Below, in pieces: positions 18,535 through 28,872 of a stretch of DNA of 64,000 nucleotides (position 1 is the first letter of the stretch; every line of letters starts with the position of its first letter). The position numbers were made by a program, and so were the translations under genes. Under the pieces are notes generated by a model that was not told where the DNA came from, did not search any database, and saw only the letters and a program-made list of their open reading frames with translations. The DNA is from Rhizobiaceae bacterium (GTDB lineage: Bacteria; Pseudomonadota; Alphaproteobacteria; Rhizobiales; Rhizobiaceae). The stretch spans positions 35,845 to 99,844 of the forward strand of contig JAESUH010000217.1 in assembly GCA_016763155.1 (NCBI GenBank). Direction: 5' to 3'.

Positions 18535-19901
18535 TATGCTGCTCCTCCGGTCAAAGTCTGATGGATATTTTCTGCGGCATCACGCCCATCGGCAACGGCT
18601 GAAACCGTCAAATCATCTCCGCCTGCAACACAGTCGCCGCCCGCCCAGACATTGGACAAAGAGGTTTTGCAATTGTCGTCGGTTTTGATACGCCCAGATT
18701 GCAATTCCGGAATATCATCGCTGCCGTCAAAAATTGAAGGCAAAAAGAATTGCCCAATGGCAGAAAACACCTGATCTGCTGACAGGATCACAATTTCACC
18801 AGTGCCTGAAAACTTGCCACCGACATTTGTGGTGTATTCCATCTCGATTGCGGAGAGTTTGCCACCATCAGCCACAAGACTTTTGGGTTGAAGCCAGTGA
18901 CGGATGGACACCCCTTTGGAGGTTGCAAGATCCTGCTCAAATTCTGAAGCGTTCATGGCCTCCTTGCCACGGCGATAACAGAGCGTCACCACTTCCGCGC
19001 CAAGCAATTTGGCCTGCACAGCAGCGTCAATGGCAGTCATGCCACCACCGATAACCACCACATTGCGACCAATAGGTAGCTTGGACAAATCATCGGACTG
19101 ACGCAGATCAGAGATAAAGTCGATTGCATCATCAAGGCCGGTTACATCATCATCGAAGAGCGCATTCGCCCCGCCTAGACCGGCACCAATGAAGACTGCA
19201 TCATAGTCTTTTGCCAATTGGCTCAAATGACAGTTATCGCCAAGCCTTTGATCATGTTTGATTTCAATCCCGCCAATTGACAGAACATATGCAACTTCAC
19301 TTGCAGCAAATCCATCAATGCTCTTATAGGCAGCAATGCCATACTCATTCAGGCCACCAGGTTTTTCTCTGGCTTCAAAAATTGTAACTCCATGACCATA
19401 GGTAGCCAGGCGATGGGCGCAGGCCAGACCGGATGGTCCAGCGCCAATGATAGCTATTTTTTTGCCGCTTTCCGGTGCACGCACATAGAATTGTGCATTT
19501 TCTCGCATGGCCACATCGGTGGCAAAGCGTTGTAGTTCGCCGATTTTTACAGGCTTGCCTTCAGCCGTTTCACGCACACAGACCTCTTCACATAAGGTCT
19601 CGGTGGGACAGACCCGGGCACACATGCCTCCAAGAATGTTTTGGTCGAAAATGGTTTTGGCAGAACCCAGAGGGTTATCGGTAGAAATCTGTCGGATGAA
19701 AAGCGGGATATCGATTTCGGTCGGACAGGCATTCATGCAGGGTGCATCGTAGCAAAAATAGCACCTATCAGCCTCCACACGGGCCTCATGCTTGTTCAAA
19801 GGAGGATGTAAATCACCAAAATTTTCATCACACGCCTGTTCGGACAAGCGCCCGGCGTGAATACCATTTTGCAAAGGGTTTACGGACATTAAACCTCCCA
19901 A
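18534..19901 (-). CDS. preT: NAD-dependent dihydropyrimidine dehydrogenase subunit PreT
   Basis: GltD-like oxidoreductase; CYFCYDAPCMNACPTEIDIPLFIRQI, MCARVCPTETLCEEVCVRE, IIGAGPSGLACAHRLA; overlaps preA by one base. Confidence 0.94.
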   Translation of the reverse strand: MGGLMSVNPLQNGIHAGRLSEQACDENFGDLHPPLNKHEARVEADRCYFCYDAPCMNACPTEIDIPLFIRQISTDNPLGSAKTIFDQNILGGMCARVCPTETLCEEVCVRETAEGKPVKIGELQRFATDVAMRENAQFYVRAPESGKKIAIIGAGPSGLACAHRLATYGHGVTIFEAREKPGGLNEYGIAAYKSIDGFAASEVAYVLSIGGIEIKHDQRLGDNCHLSQLAKDYDAVFIGAGLGGANALFDDDVTGLDDAIDFISDLRQSDDLSKLPIGRNVVVIGGGMTAIDAAVQAKLLGAEVVTLCYRRGKEAMNASEFEQDLATSKGVSIRHWLQPKSLVADGGKLSAIEMEYTTNVGGKFSGTGEIVILSADQVFSAIGQFFLPSIFDGSDDIPELQSGRIKTDDNCKTSLSNVWAGGDCVAGGDDLTVSAVADGRDAAENIHQTLTGGAA

Positions 19902-19942
19902 TTCTCGAGTACCATTAGAAAAACATAGGCCAAATCAATAAA

Positions 19943-19958
19943 TTTATCAAATGGTAAA
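19943..19958. promoter_or_regulatory. putative RutR-like operator 2 (TTTATCAAATGGTAAA)
   Basis: 16-bp dyad with the same spacing as operator 1, 42 bp upstream of preT start. Confidence 0.5.
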
Positions 19959-20098
19959 TTTTTGGACCCGGTAACTGATTGCAAACAAGTATTTTTGTTT
20001 TGTCCGGCTGCAAAGCCAAGTGCTTCTTGAACCTGCCATACATTTGTTTATGTTGGGTTAGATAATAAAGCCTCTTAACGAGGCCCGAAGGACGTACA

Positions 20099-22021
20099 TT
20101 GAAAAAACCTCATACACCATTGCTGGATACGATCGACTCTCTGGATAACCTCAGAAGTCTGAGCGATGGGCAATTGCCGCAATTGGCAACGGAATTACGT
20201 GAAGAACTGGTGGATGCCGTATCTCAAACCGGCGGCCATTTAGGTGCGGGACTTGGGGTTGTGGAACTGACCATTGCCATTCACGCCATCTTTAACACTC
20301 CCCATGACAGGCTGATTTGGGATGTAGGGCATCAGTGCTATCCTCATAAAATCCTTACAGGCCGACGAGAACGTATCCGCACCCTACGGCAAGTGGATGG
20401 CGTTTCTGGATTTACCAAACGCCGTGAAAGTGAATTTGATCCGTTTGGTGCGGGACATTCCTCCACCTCCATTTCTGCTGGACTTGGCATGGCAGTTGCA
20501 AGCGAGATCAAGGGCATAGACCGTCAGGTTATTTCAGTTATCGGAGATGGCGCGATGTCTGCGGGCATGGCCTATGAGGCCATGAACAATGCGGGCGCTC
20601 TGGATGCACGCATGATTGTGATCCTGAACGATAATGATATGTCTATTGCCCCGCCAACGGGTGCCATGAGCGCTTATCTGGCACGCTTGGTTTCCGGTAA
20701 AACCTATTTATCCATACGTGAAACCGCAAAACAGATCGCAGAAAAACTACCGCGTTTTCTACACGAAAAAGCCCGCAGAACGGAAGAATTCGCCCGTGGC
20801 TTCTGGTCCGGCGGAACCCTGTTTGATGAATTGGGATTTTATTACGTAGGGCCAATCGATGGCCATGATTTTGACCATTTATTGCCCGTATTGCGCAATG
20901 CGCGCGATGCCGGTATCGGGCCAATTCTGGTGCATGTGATAACCAAAAAAGGCAAGGGATACGCACCTGCGGAAGCCTCGGCTGATAAATATCACGGGGT
21001 CTCCAAATTTGACGTAATTACCGGGACTCAGGCCAAACCTGTACCCAATGCGCCGAGCTATACCAAGGTATTTGCCCAGGCGCTGGTGGAAGAAGCCCGG
21101 CTGGACGACAAAATTGTCGGTGTAACAGCGGCCATGCCAGATGGCACAGGGCTTGATACGCTTGCTGAAGCTTTTCCAAAACGCTGCTTTGATGTGGGGA
21201 TTGCCGAACAGCACGCCGTGACATTTGCTGCGGGTCTTGCAAGTGAAGGGTTGAAGCCATTTGTGGCAATTTATTCGACCTTCCTGCAGCGGGCCTATGA
21301 TCAGGTGGTGCATGACGTATCCATCCAGAATTTGCCAGTGCGCTTCCCCATCGATCGGGCAGGTTATGTGGGGGCTGACGGCCCTACCCATGCGGGTACT
21401 TTTGACACCACGTTTCTGGCAACCCTTCCGGGTTTTGTCGTGATGGCAGCCAGTGATGAGGCTGAATTGAAACATATGGTGCGAACCGCTGCGGCCTATG
21501 ATGAAGGCCCGATTTCATTTCGCTATCCGCGCGGTGAAGGGGTTGGCGTTGAATTGCCCGAACGTGGCGATCTGCTTGAAATTGGCAAGGGCCGTATCGT
21601 CAAAGAGGGTACCAGAGTTGCTCTGTTATCCTTTGGTACACGCCTGCAAGAATGTCTCATGGCTGCCGAGGAATTGGAAAGCTACGGCCTTTCAACCACG
21701 GTTGCCGATGCACGATTTGCTAAACCACTGGATCATGATTTGATTGCAAGACTGGCCAGCGAACATGAGGTGTTGATCACCGTCGAAGAAGGTTCAGTCG
21801 GTGGTTTTGGCTCTCATGTGGCTCAGGCATTGGTTGAAAATGGCAAGCTCGATAATGGAGCTCTGCGCTTTAGAAGCGTCTTCATGGAAGATGACTACGT
21901 CAATCAGATGAGCCCTGACGCCATGTATGCCAGTTCAAATCTCGATGCACGCGGCATTGTTGCGAAAGTATTCGAAGCATTGGGCAAAGAGCTGGGTGAC
22001 CAAGCACAATTGGGAGCCTGA
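20099..22021 (+). CDS. dxs: 1-deoxy-D-xylulose-5-phosphate synthase
   Basis: TTG start; [92 protein letters not shown]. Confidence 0.96.
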   Translation: MKKPHTPLLDTIDSLDNLRSLSDGQLPQLATELREELVDAVSQTGGHLGAGLGVVELTIAIHAIFNTPHDRLIWDVGHQCYPHKILTGRRERIRTLRQVDGVSGFTKRRESEFDPFGAGHSSTSISAGLGMAVASEIKGIDRQVISVIGDGAMSAGMAYEAMNNAGALDARMIVILNDNDMSIAPPTGAMSAYLARLVSGKTYLSIRETAKQIAEKLPRFLHEKARRTEEFARGFWSGGTLFDELGFYYVGPIDGHDFDHLLPVLRNARDAGIGPILVHVITKKGKGYAPAEASADKYHGVSKFDVITGTQAKPVPNAPSYTKVFAQALVEEARLDDKIVGVTAAMPDGTGLDTLAEAFPKRCFDVGIAEQHAVTFAAGLASEGLKPFVAIYSTFLQRAYDQVVHDVSIQNLPVRFPIDRAGYVGADGPTHAGTFDTTFLATLPGFVVMAASDEAELKHMVRTAAAYDEGPISFRYPRGEGVGVELPERGDLLEIGKGRIVKEGTRVALLSFGTRLQECLMAAEELESYGLSTTVADARFAKPLDHDLIARLASEHEVLITVEEGSVGGFGSHVAQALVENGKLDNGALRFRSVFMEDDYVNQMSPDAMYASSNLDARGIVAKVFEALGKELGDQAQLGA

Positions 22022-22073
22022 TTGTCTTTCGACAATCACTTCATTTCACTCGAATCTGTCTTAGGATCAAACC

Positions 22074-23069
22074 CTAGCTATCAATCGGCAAAACCCGGTC
22101 TGGTGGCCGATGGCCGTCATATAATGTTCTAATATTTATGATTACCCGGTCGCCCATTTCAAGGCGGCCTTCGATGGTGGCTGAACCCATATGGGGCAAG
22201 ATGACGGCTTTGCCTTCATCCACCAATTTCATCATTTCAGAACTAACGGCGGGTTCATGTTCGAAGACATCGAGGCCAGCGCCTGCCAGCTTTCCATCGT
22301 TCAAAGCTTTGACCATAGCGATCTCATCAATGATTTCACCGCGAGCGGTATTGATGATGGTTGCCTCTGGCTGCATCAAGGCGAGCCGCCTTGTGGATAA
22401 AAGGTGAAAGGTTGCCGGCGTATAAGGGCAATTGATGGAAATAATATCCATTCTGGCCAGCATCTGGTCCAGGCTATCCCAATAGGTTGCCTCCAACTCG
22501 TCTTCTATCTGTTGGGCAACACGGTTGCGGTTATGATAGTGAATGGCCAGACCAAACGCTTTGGCGCGCCTTGCCACAGCACTACCGATTCGCCCCATTC
22601 CAATAATTCCCAGACGCTTGCCCCAGATGCGTTGGCCAAGCATCCATGTGGGGGACCAACCGTTCCAGTTTCCTTTTTCAAGTGTCTTTGCCCCTTCCAA
22701 TATCCGCCTGGACACAGCAATCATCAGACCAACGGTCATATCTGCGGTATCTTCGGTCAAAACATTTGGGGTGTTGGTAACTGTCACACCTTTACGAGCA
22801 GCAGCGGACACATCAATATTATCGACTCCATTGCCGAAATTTGCGATCAGTTTGAGTTTTTCTCCGGCCTGTGAAATGAGCGCCGCATCAATTTTATCGG
22901 TAACCGTTGGCACCAGCACATCAGCGTTCTTAACGGCTTCTATCAATTCGGCCTGGCTCATGGGGTGATCATCAAGATTCAATTTGGCGTTAAAAAGCTC
23001 GCACATTCGTGTTTCTACTGCATCCGGGAGTTTCCGTGTCACGACGACAACAGGCTTTTTAACTGACAT
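22074..23069 (-). CDS. D-2-hydroxyacid dehydrogenase (glyoxylate/hydroxypyruvate reductase-like)
   Basis: GIIGMGRIGSAVARRAKAFG Rossmann motif, ATIINTARGEIIDEIAMVKAL, LPHMGSATIEGR. Confidence 0.9.
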   Translation of the reverse strand: MSVKKPVVVVTRKLPDAVETRMCELFNAKLNLDDHPMSQAELIEAVKNADVLVPTVTDKIDAALISQAGEKLKLIANFGNGVDNIDVSAAARKGVTVTNTPNVLTEDTADMTVGLMIAVSRRILEGAKTLEKGNWNGWSPTWMLGQRIWGKRLGIIGMGRIGSAVARRAKAFGLAIHYHNRNRVAQQIEDELEATYWDSLDQMLARMDIISINCPYTPATFHLLSTRRLALMQPEATIINTARGEIIDEIAMVKALNDGKLAGAGLDVFEHEPAVSSEMMKLVDEGKAVILPHMGSATIEGRLEMGDRVIINIRTLYDGHRPPDRVLPIDS

Positions 23070-23213
23070 ATATTTCTATCCAATTGTTGACGGCTCTTTA
23101 ACTATGATCCGTCACACTGCGCCAATCAGGCCCAATTTAGATTGTTACTGTTTGAAATGTAGCAGACCATATTTGGAGCTCAAAGCAAATCAGAAAATTT
23201 ACAGGGCAAATCA

Positions 23214-23786
23214 TTGAAAACTCCGCATTTAGCTGCCAATGGACGAAAGCGACCGATTAAAACTGGAACATTGTTGGCTTTTGCGATCAGCTTTGCTGTT
23301 GCTTCTTTAGCTCTAACCATTGGGAAAGCAGAGGCTGAAACAGGAAAAACCGGCCTACCACTGCCGCGCTTTGCCAGTTTGAAATCCAGCAGGGTAAATA
23401 TGCGGGTTGGACCGGGCAGCGAATATCAGGTGTTATGGCTGTATGTTAAGCGGGGATTACCTGTTGAAATCATACAAGAATTTGATAATTGGCGGAAAGT
23501 TCGCGATCCACAGGGAAACGAAGGCTGGATGCTACATTCCCTTCTTTCAGGACGACGTACGGCGATAGTCACTCCGTGGAACCGCGGTGTCGATGATCAA
23601 ATGATTTCCATGCTTGATGCACCTGATGGTGACGCGCATTTGATGGCCAAGGTTGAACCTGGCGTGGTTGCAAAAGTCAGCTATTGCGAAAACCAGTGGT
23701 GCAAACTGTCAGCGGAAGATGCGCATGGATTTGTAAAGCAAGATTTACTTTGGGGTGTTTATCCCGACGAAACCATTAACGACTAG
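23214..23786 (+). CDS. SH3 domain-containing secreted protein
   Basis: TTG start, signal-like N-terminus, bacterial SH3 pattern (LKSSRVNMRVGPGSEYQVLWLYVKRGLPVEI ... WRKVRDPQGNEGWML). Confidence 0.8.
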   Translation: MKTPHLAANGRKRPIKTGTLLAFAISFAVASLALTIGKAEAETGKTGLPLPRFASLKSSRVNMRVGPGSEYQVLWLYVKRGLPVEIIQEFDNWRKVRDPQGNEGWMLHSLLSGRRTAIVTPWNRGVDDQMISMLDAPDGDAHLMAKVEPGVVAKVSYCENQWCKLSAEDAHGFVKQDLLWGVYPDETIND

Positions 23787-23849
23787 CAATCTGCGATTCG
23801 GCGGACTTGTTTTAAATTAACTGGCCAAAACCCACCACAAATGTTTGCT

Positions 23850-24287
23850 TTATGATTTCCGGCTTGGCCGGATGCGTACCACTATATCCATGCCGCTAAT
23901 TTCCATCCCTTCGGGGGGAGAAGGAAGGTTTTCGATGCGGATTTCACATTCCGGCATATCAATCAGTTCATCAGTACCTTCAATGTAGAAGTGGTTGTGG
24001 TCACCAACATTGGTATCAAAATAGGTACGGTTGGAATCAATCGCGATTGCCTTTAGCAATTTGGATTCTGTAAATTGGTGCAAGGTGTTATAAACGGTTG
24101 CAAGTGAAATCGCGACGCCGGCCTGTTTTGCCTCTTCAAAGAGATTTTCAGCCGAGACATGCCTATCTCCTTTAGCAAATAACAGATCCGCAAGGGCCAG
24201 ACGTTGTTTGGTCGGGCGTAAATTTACAGCGCGAAGACGTGAGCAATTATCTTCTAAAAGGTTCATATCAGTCCGACTATCAATCAT
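23850..24287 (-). CDS. irr: iron response regulator Irr (Fur family)
   Basis: Fur-like fold (LRPTKQRLALADLLFAKGDRHVSAENLFEEAKQAGVAISLATVYNTLHQF ... DHNHFYIEGTDELID), adjacent to fabA as is usual for Rhizobiales irr. Confidence 0.9.
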   Translation of the reverse strand: MIDSRTDMNLLEDNCSRLRAVNLRPTKQRLALADLLFAKGDRHVSAENLFEEAKQAGVAISLATVYNTLHQFTESKLLKAIAIDSNRTYFDTNVGDHNHFYIEGTDELIDMPECEIRIENLPSPPEGMEISGMDIVVRIRPSRKS

Positions 24288-24338
24288 CGAATTCTCTTCG
24301 CCATCGTTTTATCGCAGGATTTATATACGTTTATTATA

Positions 24339-24355
24339 ATGAGAATGGTTCTCAT
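24339..24355. promoter_or_regulatory. iron-responsive operator candidate upstream of irr (ATGAGAATGGTTCTCAT)
   Basis: Perfect 7-3-7 palindrome 52 bp upstream of irr start; contains AGAA-N3-TTCT (ICE core) and TGA-N9-TCA (IRO/RirA box pattern). Confidence 0.6.
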
Positions 24356-24584
24356 CTGCAATAGGGTGTGCCCATTGACCGCATGACCGGGTTTTTGCCG
24401 ATATTTGCAATCTAAATCGCTGGTTAAACCACGGACTAAATCATTAATTCCCATTTCACCAATTCGTTACCTGTTATTTGCACCCGATTGTTCTGGATTT
24501 CACAATCTTTCTTTTGGCGAAGGCAAAAGCTTGTGCTAATAAGTTAAAGAAAATTAAGAAGTTTACCAGTGAAGGCAGGCGCAA

Positions 24585-25094
24585 ATGGCCGAACAGAAAT
24601 CCAGCTACACCTATGAAGAAATACTGACCTGCTCCAGCGGGGAAATGTTTGGACCGGGCAATGCCCAATTACCGATGCCGCCCATGTTGATGGTGCATCG
24701 CATTACCGATATCAGCGAAACTGGTGGAGAATTCGGCAAAGGATATATCCGAGCGGAGTTTGATATCACCGATGACCTTTGGTTCTTTGAATGCCATTTT
24801 CCTGGTGATCCGGTAATGCCTGGTTGCCTTGGGCTTGATGGTCTTTGGCAATTGACCGGTTTTTACCTGGGTTGGCTGGGTGAACCTGGAAAAGGCCGCG
24901 CTATTGCTACTGGCGAAGTGAAGTTTAAAGGCATGGTTACCCCCTCCACCAAAAAATTGGAGTTTGGCATTGATTTTCGCCGGGTTATGCGCGGAAAACT
25001 GGTGCTTGGCATCGCAAATGGATGGGTCAAAGCTGATGGCGAAACAATCTTTACAGCAAAAGATCTAAAAGTTTGCTTGTTTCAGGACGCCTGA
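24585..25094 (+). CDS. fabA: 3-hydroxyacyl-[acyl-carrier-protein] dehydratase FabA
   Basis: [32 protein letters not shown] catalytic region. Confidence 0.96.
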   Translation: MAEQKSSYTYEEILTCSSGEMFGPGNAQLPMPPMLMVHRITDISETGGEFGKGYIRAEFDITDDLWFFECHFPGDPVMPGCLGLDGLWQLTGFYLGWLGEPGKGRAIATGEVKFKGMVTPSTKKLEFGIDFRRVMRGKLVLGIANGWVKADGETIFTAKDLKVCLFQDA

Positions 25095-25189
25095 TCTGCT
25101 TCAAAACAATTCGACATTATATACACATATTGGAGCCTTAGAACTCCTTTGAACACTTTTTAGTCTCCTTAGAGAAAGGATCGTCCGCC

Positions 25190-26404
25190 ATGAAACGCGT
25201 AGTAATAACCGGCATGGGTGTTGTTTCTTCAATCGGCAATAACCATCAGGAAGTGCTTTCTTCCCTGAAAGAAGCAAGATCTGGAATCACACCTGCGGAA
25301 GACTATAAAAAGTACGACTTTCGCTGTCAGGTGCACGGAGCGCCAGACCTTGATCCGTTCGAGGTTCTTGATCGCCGGACGGCTCGTTTTATGTCTAAGG
25401 GCACTGCGTGGAACTATATTGCCATGGAAGAGGCAATTACTGATTCAGGCCTTGAAGAAAGTGACATTATCAATCCGCGTACCGGTATTATTATGGGATC
25501 GGGCGGACCTTCCACCAAGATAATTGTAGAAGCTGCGGCAACGACAGTAGAACGCGGACCAAAACGCATTGGGCCAACGGCCGTGCCAAAGGCCATGAGT
25601 TCTACCGCATCTGCGGTGCTGGCAACCCAGTTTAAGATCAAGGGCGTGAATTATTCGATTTCATCTGCCTGTGCCACATCCAATCACTGCATTGGCAATG
25701 CTTATGAAACCATCCAAATTGGCAAGCAGGAAGTTATTTTTGCCGGTGGGTCTGAGGATCTCGATTGGACCATGTCCAATATTTTTGATGCTATGGGCGC
25801 CATGTCGAAACACAATGACACACCTTTAACCGCTTCACGTCCTTATGATGTGACACGGGACGGATTTGTTATTGCGGGTGGTGCAGGTGTTCTGGTGCTT
25901 GAAGAATTGGAACATGCCAAAGCGCGTGGCGCAAAAATTTACGGTGAAATTGTTGGTTATGGCGCCACATCTGATGGCGCTGATATGGTTGCACCATCCG
26001 GCGAAGGTGCTGTTCGTTGCATGCAAATGGCGCTGGATACCGTTAATGATCCAATCGACTACATCAACCCTCATGGCACCTCGACCCCTGTGGGCGATCT
26101 CAAGGAAATTGAGTCCATTCGGAAAGTCTTCGGCGCAAATTGCCCACCAATTTCCGGAACGAAAGCCCTGACCGGCCATTCACTTGGCGCAACTGGTGTT
26201 CAGGAAGCGATTTACTCCCTTATGATGATGAATAACGATTTCATTTGTGAAAGCGCGCATATTACCGAACTTGACCCGGCTTTTGCCGACATGAACATTG
26301 TGCGTGAGCGCATTGATGGGGTGAAACTCAACACCGTTCTTTCTAACTCCTTCGGTTTTGGTGGCACCAATGCCACACTGGCATTTCAGCGCTATAATGG
26401 TTGA
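25190..26404 (+). CDS. fabB: beta-ketoacyl-ACP synthase I
   Basis: [59 protein letters not shown]. Confidence 0.96.
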   Translation: MKRVVITGMGVVSSIGNNHQEVLSSLKEARSGITPAEDYKKYDFRCQVHGAPDLDPFEVLDRRTARFMSKGTAWNYIAMEEAITDSGLEESDIINPRTGIIMGSGGPSTKIIVEAAATTVERGPKRIGPTAVPKAMSSTASAVLATQFKIKGVNYSISSACATSNHCIGNAYETIQIGKQEVIFAGGSEDLDWTMSNIFDAMGAMSKHNDTPLTASRPYDVTRDGFVIAGGAGVLVLEELEHAKARGAKIYGEIVGYGATSDGADMVAPSGEGAVRCMQMALDTVNDPIDYINPHGTSTPVGDLKEIESIRKVFGANCPPISGTKALTGHSLGATGVQEAIYSLMMMNNDFICESAHITELDPAFADMNIVRERIDGVKLNTVLSNSFGFGGTNATLAFQRYNG

Positions 26405-26416
26405 TTGGATCGGTTG

Positions 26417-27223
26417 ATGAGCACATTGATGAAAGGCAAACGCGGCCTGATAATGGGGGTTGCCAATAACCACTCCATTGCTTGGGGTATTGCGAAAAAG
26501 CTTTCCGAGGCCGGTGCTGAACTGGCCTTTACCTATCAAGGTGACATGTTTGCCAAGCGCGTTAAACCGCTAGCCGAAAGCCTTGGTTCAGATTTGCTCA
26601 TTTCATGTGACGTGGAAGACATTGCCTCTGTCGACGCATTGTTTGAAACCCTGAAGGAAAAATGGGGAAAAATTGATTTTGTCGTCCATGCAATTGCATT
26701 TTCTGACAAGAATGAACTCAAAGGCCTTTATGCAGATACCAGCCGCGAGAACTTTACCAAAACCATGTTGATATCCTGCTTTTCGTTTACAGAAATCGCT
26801 AAACGCGCAGCGGAAATGATGAATGATGGCGGAGCAATGCTCACCCTTACATATGGCGGATCAACAAGGGTAATGCCCAATTACAACGTGATGGGAGTTG
26901 CCAAGGCGGCGCTGGAGGCAAGTGTTAGATATCTTGCCACTGATTATGGACCGCAGGGTATTCGGGTGAACGCGATATCCGCAGGCCCTGTACGCACTCT
27001 TGCAGGCTCTGGGGTAGCTGACGCCCGTGCCATGTACAATTTTCAAAAGAACAACGCCCCCTTACGGCGCACCGTTGAACTTTCTGAAATTGGCGGATCA
27101 GCATTATACCTATTGTCAGAATTGTCTTCAGGGGTGACGGGTGAAATTCACTATGTGGATAGCGGTTATTCAACCCTCTCCATGCCGCGCGCAGAAATAA
27201 TGCAGAAGCTGGATAAGTTTTAG
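26417..27223 (+). CDS. fabI: enoyl-[acyl-carrier-protein] reductase (NADH)
   Basis: GKRGLIMGVANNHSIAWGIAKKLSEAGAELAFTYQGD; start reset to ATG at 26417 (MSTLMKGKRG). Confidence 0.95.
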   Translation: MSTLMKGKRGLIMGVANNHSIAWGIAKKLSEAGAELAFTYQGDMFAKRVKPLAESLGSDLLISCDVEDIASVDALFETLKEKWGKIDFVVHAIAFSDKNELKGLYADTSRENFTKTMLISCFSFTEIAKRAAEMMNDGGAMLTLTYGGSTRVMPNYNVMGVAKAALEASVRYLATDYGPQGIRVNAISAGPVRTLAGSGVADARAMYNFQKNNAPLRRTVELSEIGGSALYLLSELSSGVTGEIHYVDSGYSTLSMPRAEIMQKLDKF

Positions 27224-27406
27224 AGCGCTCTAACTCTGCTCATGCCCCCTCTTCAAGAATGATGGAATGATCGTTATTAAACCTTGAACTGCTGATTCCC
27301 ACTCAGCTTCATCGCCATCATATTCATAGATAATTGCGATTCCATGCGTTGGACTTCTCCATACAGCTAGTTAGTTAATTACGCCGCGGCAGCTTTAAGA
27401 AGCAAT

Positions 27407-28726
27407 TCAATTTCCAAATATCATGGCATCCTGGCGCTTACGCATTTCTACGAGTGCTGAATTAGCCGGCAAAGTAATGTTTTCACTTGTTATTAAGCCG
27501 CCTTTGGAAATTGGTGCCGTTACAGTAGCGCCCTTTAACAGGCCACAGGGAATGGCCATTTGGCTGCGCGCTTCAGGTACGCTCATTACCCAGGAGCGGT
27601 AACAATATTCACCGATTGCATCGAGGGTATCGCCGGCTTTTAAGCTTTTCTTTGCAACGGCGCACACTTCTGCCACAGGCTTTGCCAGCGGCACCATATC
27701 CGCCTTACCGTAAAGCACGACCTTGGCACATGTGAGCGGCACTTCGAGGGAGGTCAAATGGTAAGGCCGATGGAAAGTGAAATACGGACCTTTGCCGATT
27801 TTCAAATCTTCCATGCGCTCACTCACTCGCGGATGAGACATTTTTGCCACGACAAATACGCCGGGCGACACGCCTTTACCGATGGAAAAATCAACACAGC
27901 CAACCCTTGATAATACGCCCCCATCAGATTTGGGTATCAGGACTGAGGATAATTCATCTACTGAAGCTGCCGGTCCATGCATGCCCGGTTTATCGGGCAA
28001 CAAGCCGGTAGCATTGGCAATGGCTGCCATTTCCACCATGGTTTTCGAGCCATCAATGAATTCCACGAGAAGGCGCACATTCATGTTTCGCGCTTCGGCT
28101 TCTTCTCTGTAATCGTCGGGCACGGCATCAAAATCCAGCGGATTATTTTTGCCCTTGCCGGCACAAACTATTGGATAACCCAGAGCGGAAACGAACTCGA
28201 TCAACTCCATGCAGGATGAAGGCTCATCGCCCGCTCCCAGCGAATAAACCACACCGTGGCGATCTGCCTGAGCCTTGAGATACGGGCCGATGGTGACATC
28301 TGCTTCAACATTCATCATCACCAGATGTTTGCCATTTTCAATGGCGCGAAGCCCGATTTCGGCACCCACATCAGGAATGCCGGTAGCATCAATCACCACA
28401 TCAATCTCGCCACACCCAATGGTTAGAGAATTATCGCTGGTAATCGGAATTTTTCCCATTTCAAGAATTCTCGAAACGTCACTTTCACTATGCGCCTCAA
28501 CCGCATGCCCTGTTTCACCATAGGCAATTTCAACGGCCTTTTTTGAATTCTCGACGTTGCGGGAGGAAATTACCCCGATCTCAATGCCTTGCATGTGGGC
28601 AACTTGAGTCACCAGATCGGTTCCCATCTCTCCTGCACCAACCACACCGATGCGGATGGGATTACCGCTCTCCTCACGCTCGGCTAAATCCTTGGCGAGA
28701 CCAGTGAGCACGACATTACTTGGCAT
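27407..28726 (-). CDS. NAD(P)-binding oxidoreductase with C-terminal SAF domain (homoserine dehydrogenase-like)
   Basis: IGVVGAGEMGTDLVTQVAH Rossmann motif; C-terminal SAF-like segment (LKAGDTLDAIGEYCYRS ... CGLLKGATVTAPISKGGLITSENI). Confidence 0.75.
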   Translation of the reverse strand: MPSNVVLTGLAKDLAEREESGNPIRIGVVGAGEMGTDLVTQVAHMQGIEIGVISSRNVENSKKAVEIAYGETGHAVEAHSESDVSRILEMGKIPITSDNSLTIGCGEIDVVIDATGIPDVGAEIGLRAIENGKHLVMMNVEADVTIGPYLKAQADRHGVVYSLGAGDEPSSCMELIEFVSALGYPIVCAGKGKNNPLDFDAVPDDYREEAEARNMNVRLLVEFIDGSKTMVEMAAIANATGLLPDKPGMHGPAASVDELSSVLIPKSDGGVLSRVGCVDFSIGKGVSPGVFVVAKMSHPRVSERMEDLKIGKGPYFTFHRPYHLTSLEVPLTCAKVVLYGKADMVPLAKPVAEVCAVAKKSLKAGDTLDAIGEYCYRSWVMSVPEARSQMAIPCGLLKGATVTAPISKGGLITSENITLPANSALVEMRKRQDAMIFGN

Positions 28727-28872
28727 GAAAAAATCCTGTTATTGGGTAATTCCAGAGATTGTAACGATTATCGCAACGCCTGTCGCGCAATCTTTGGGTT
28801 TTTTCCGGTAAATTGGGAGTTGGCTAATTCTACAAATTGTGGTGATGATAGGCAGAAATAAGGAATATCCGA

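Noticed and set aside
22020-22038. Small hairpin GATTGTC-TTT-GACAATC after dxs as a terminator
   Set aside because: AT-rich short stem without a T run.
27372-27406. In-frame-looking tail EIELLLKAAAA after the SAF protein stop (minus strand), suggesting a C-terminal frameshift
   Set aside because: The protein already ends plausibly at ...DAMIFGN and alanine-rich tails arise easily; no homologue available to decide.
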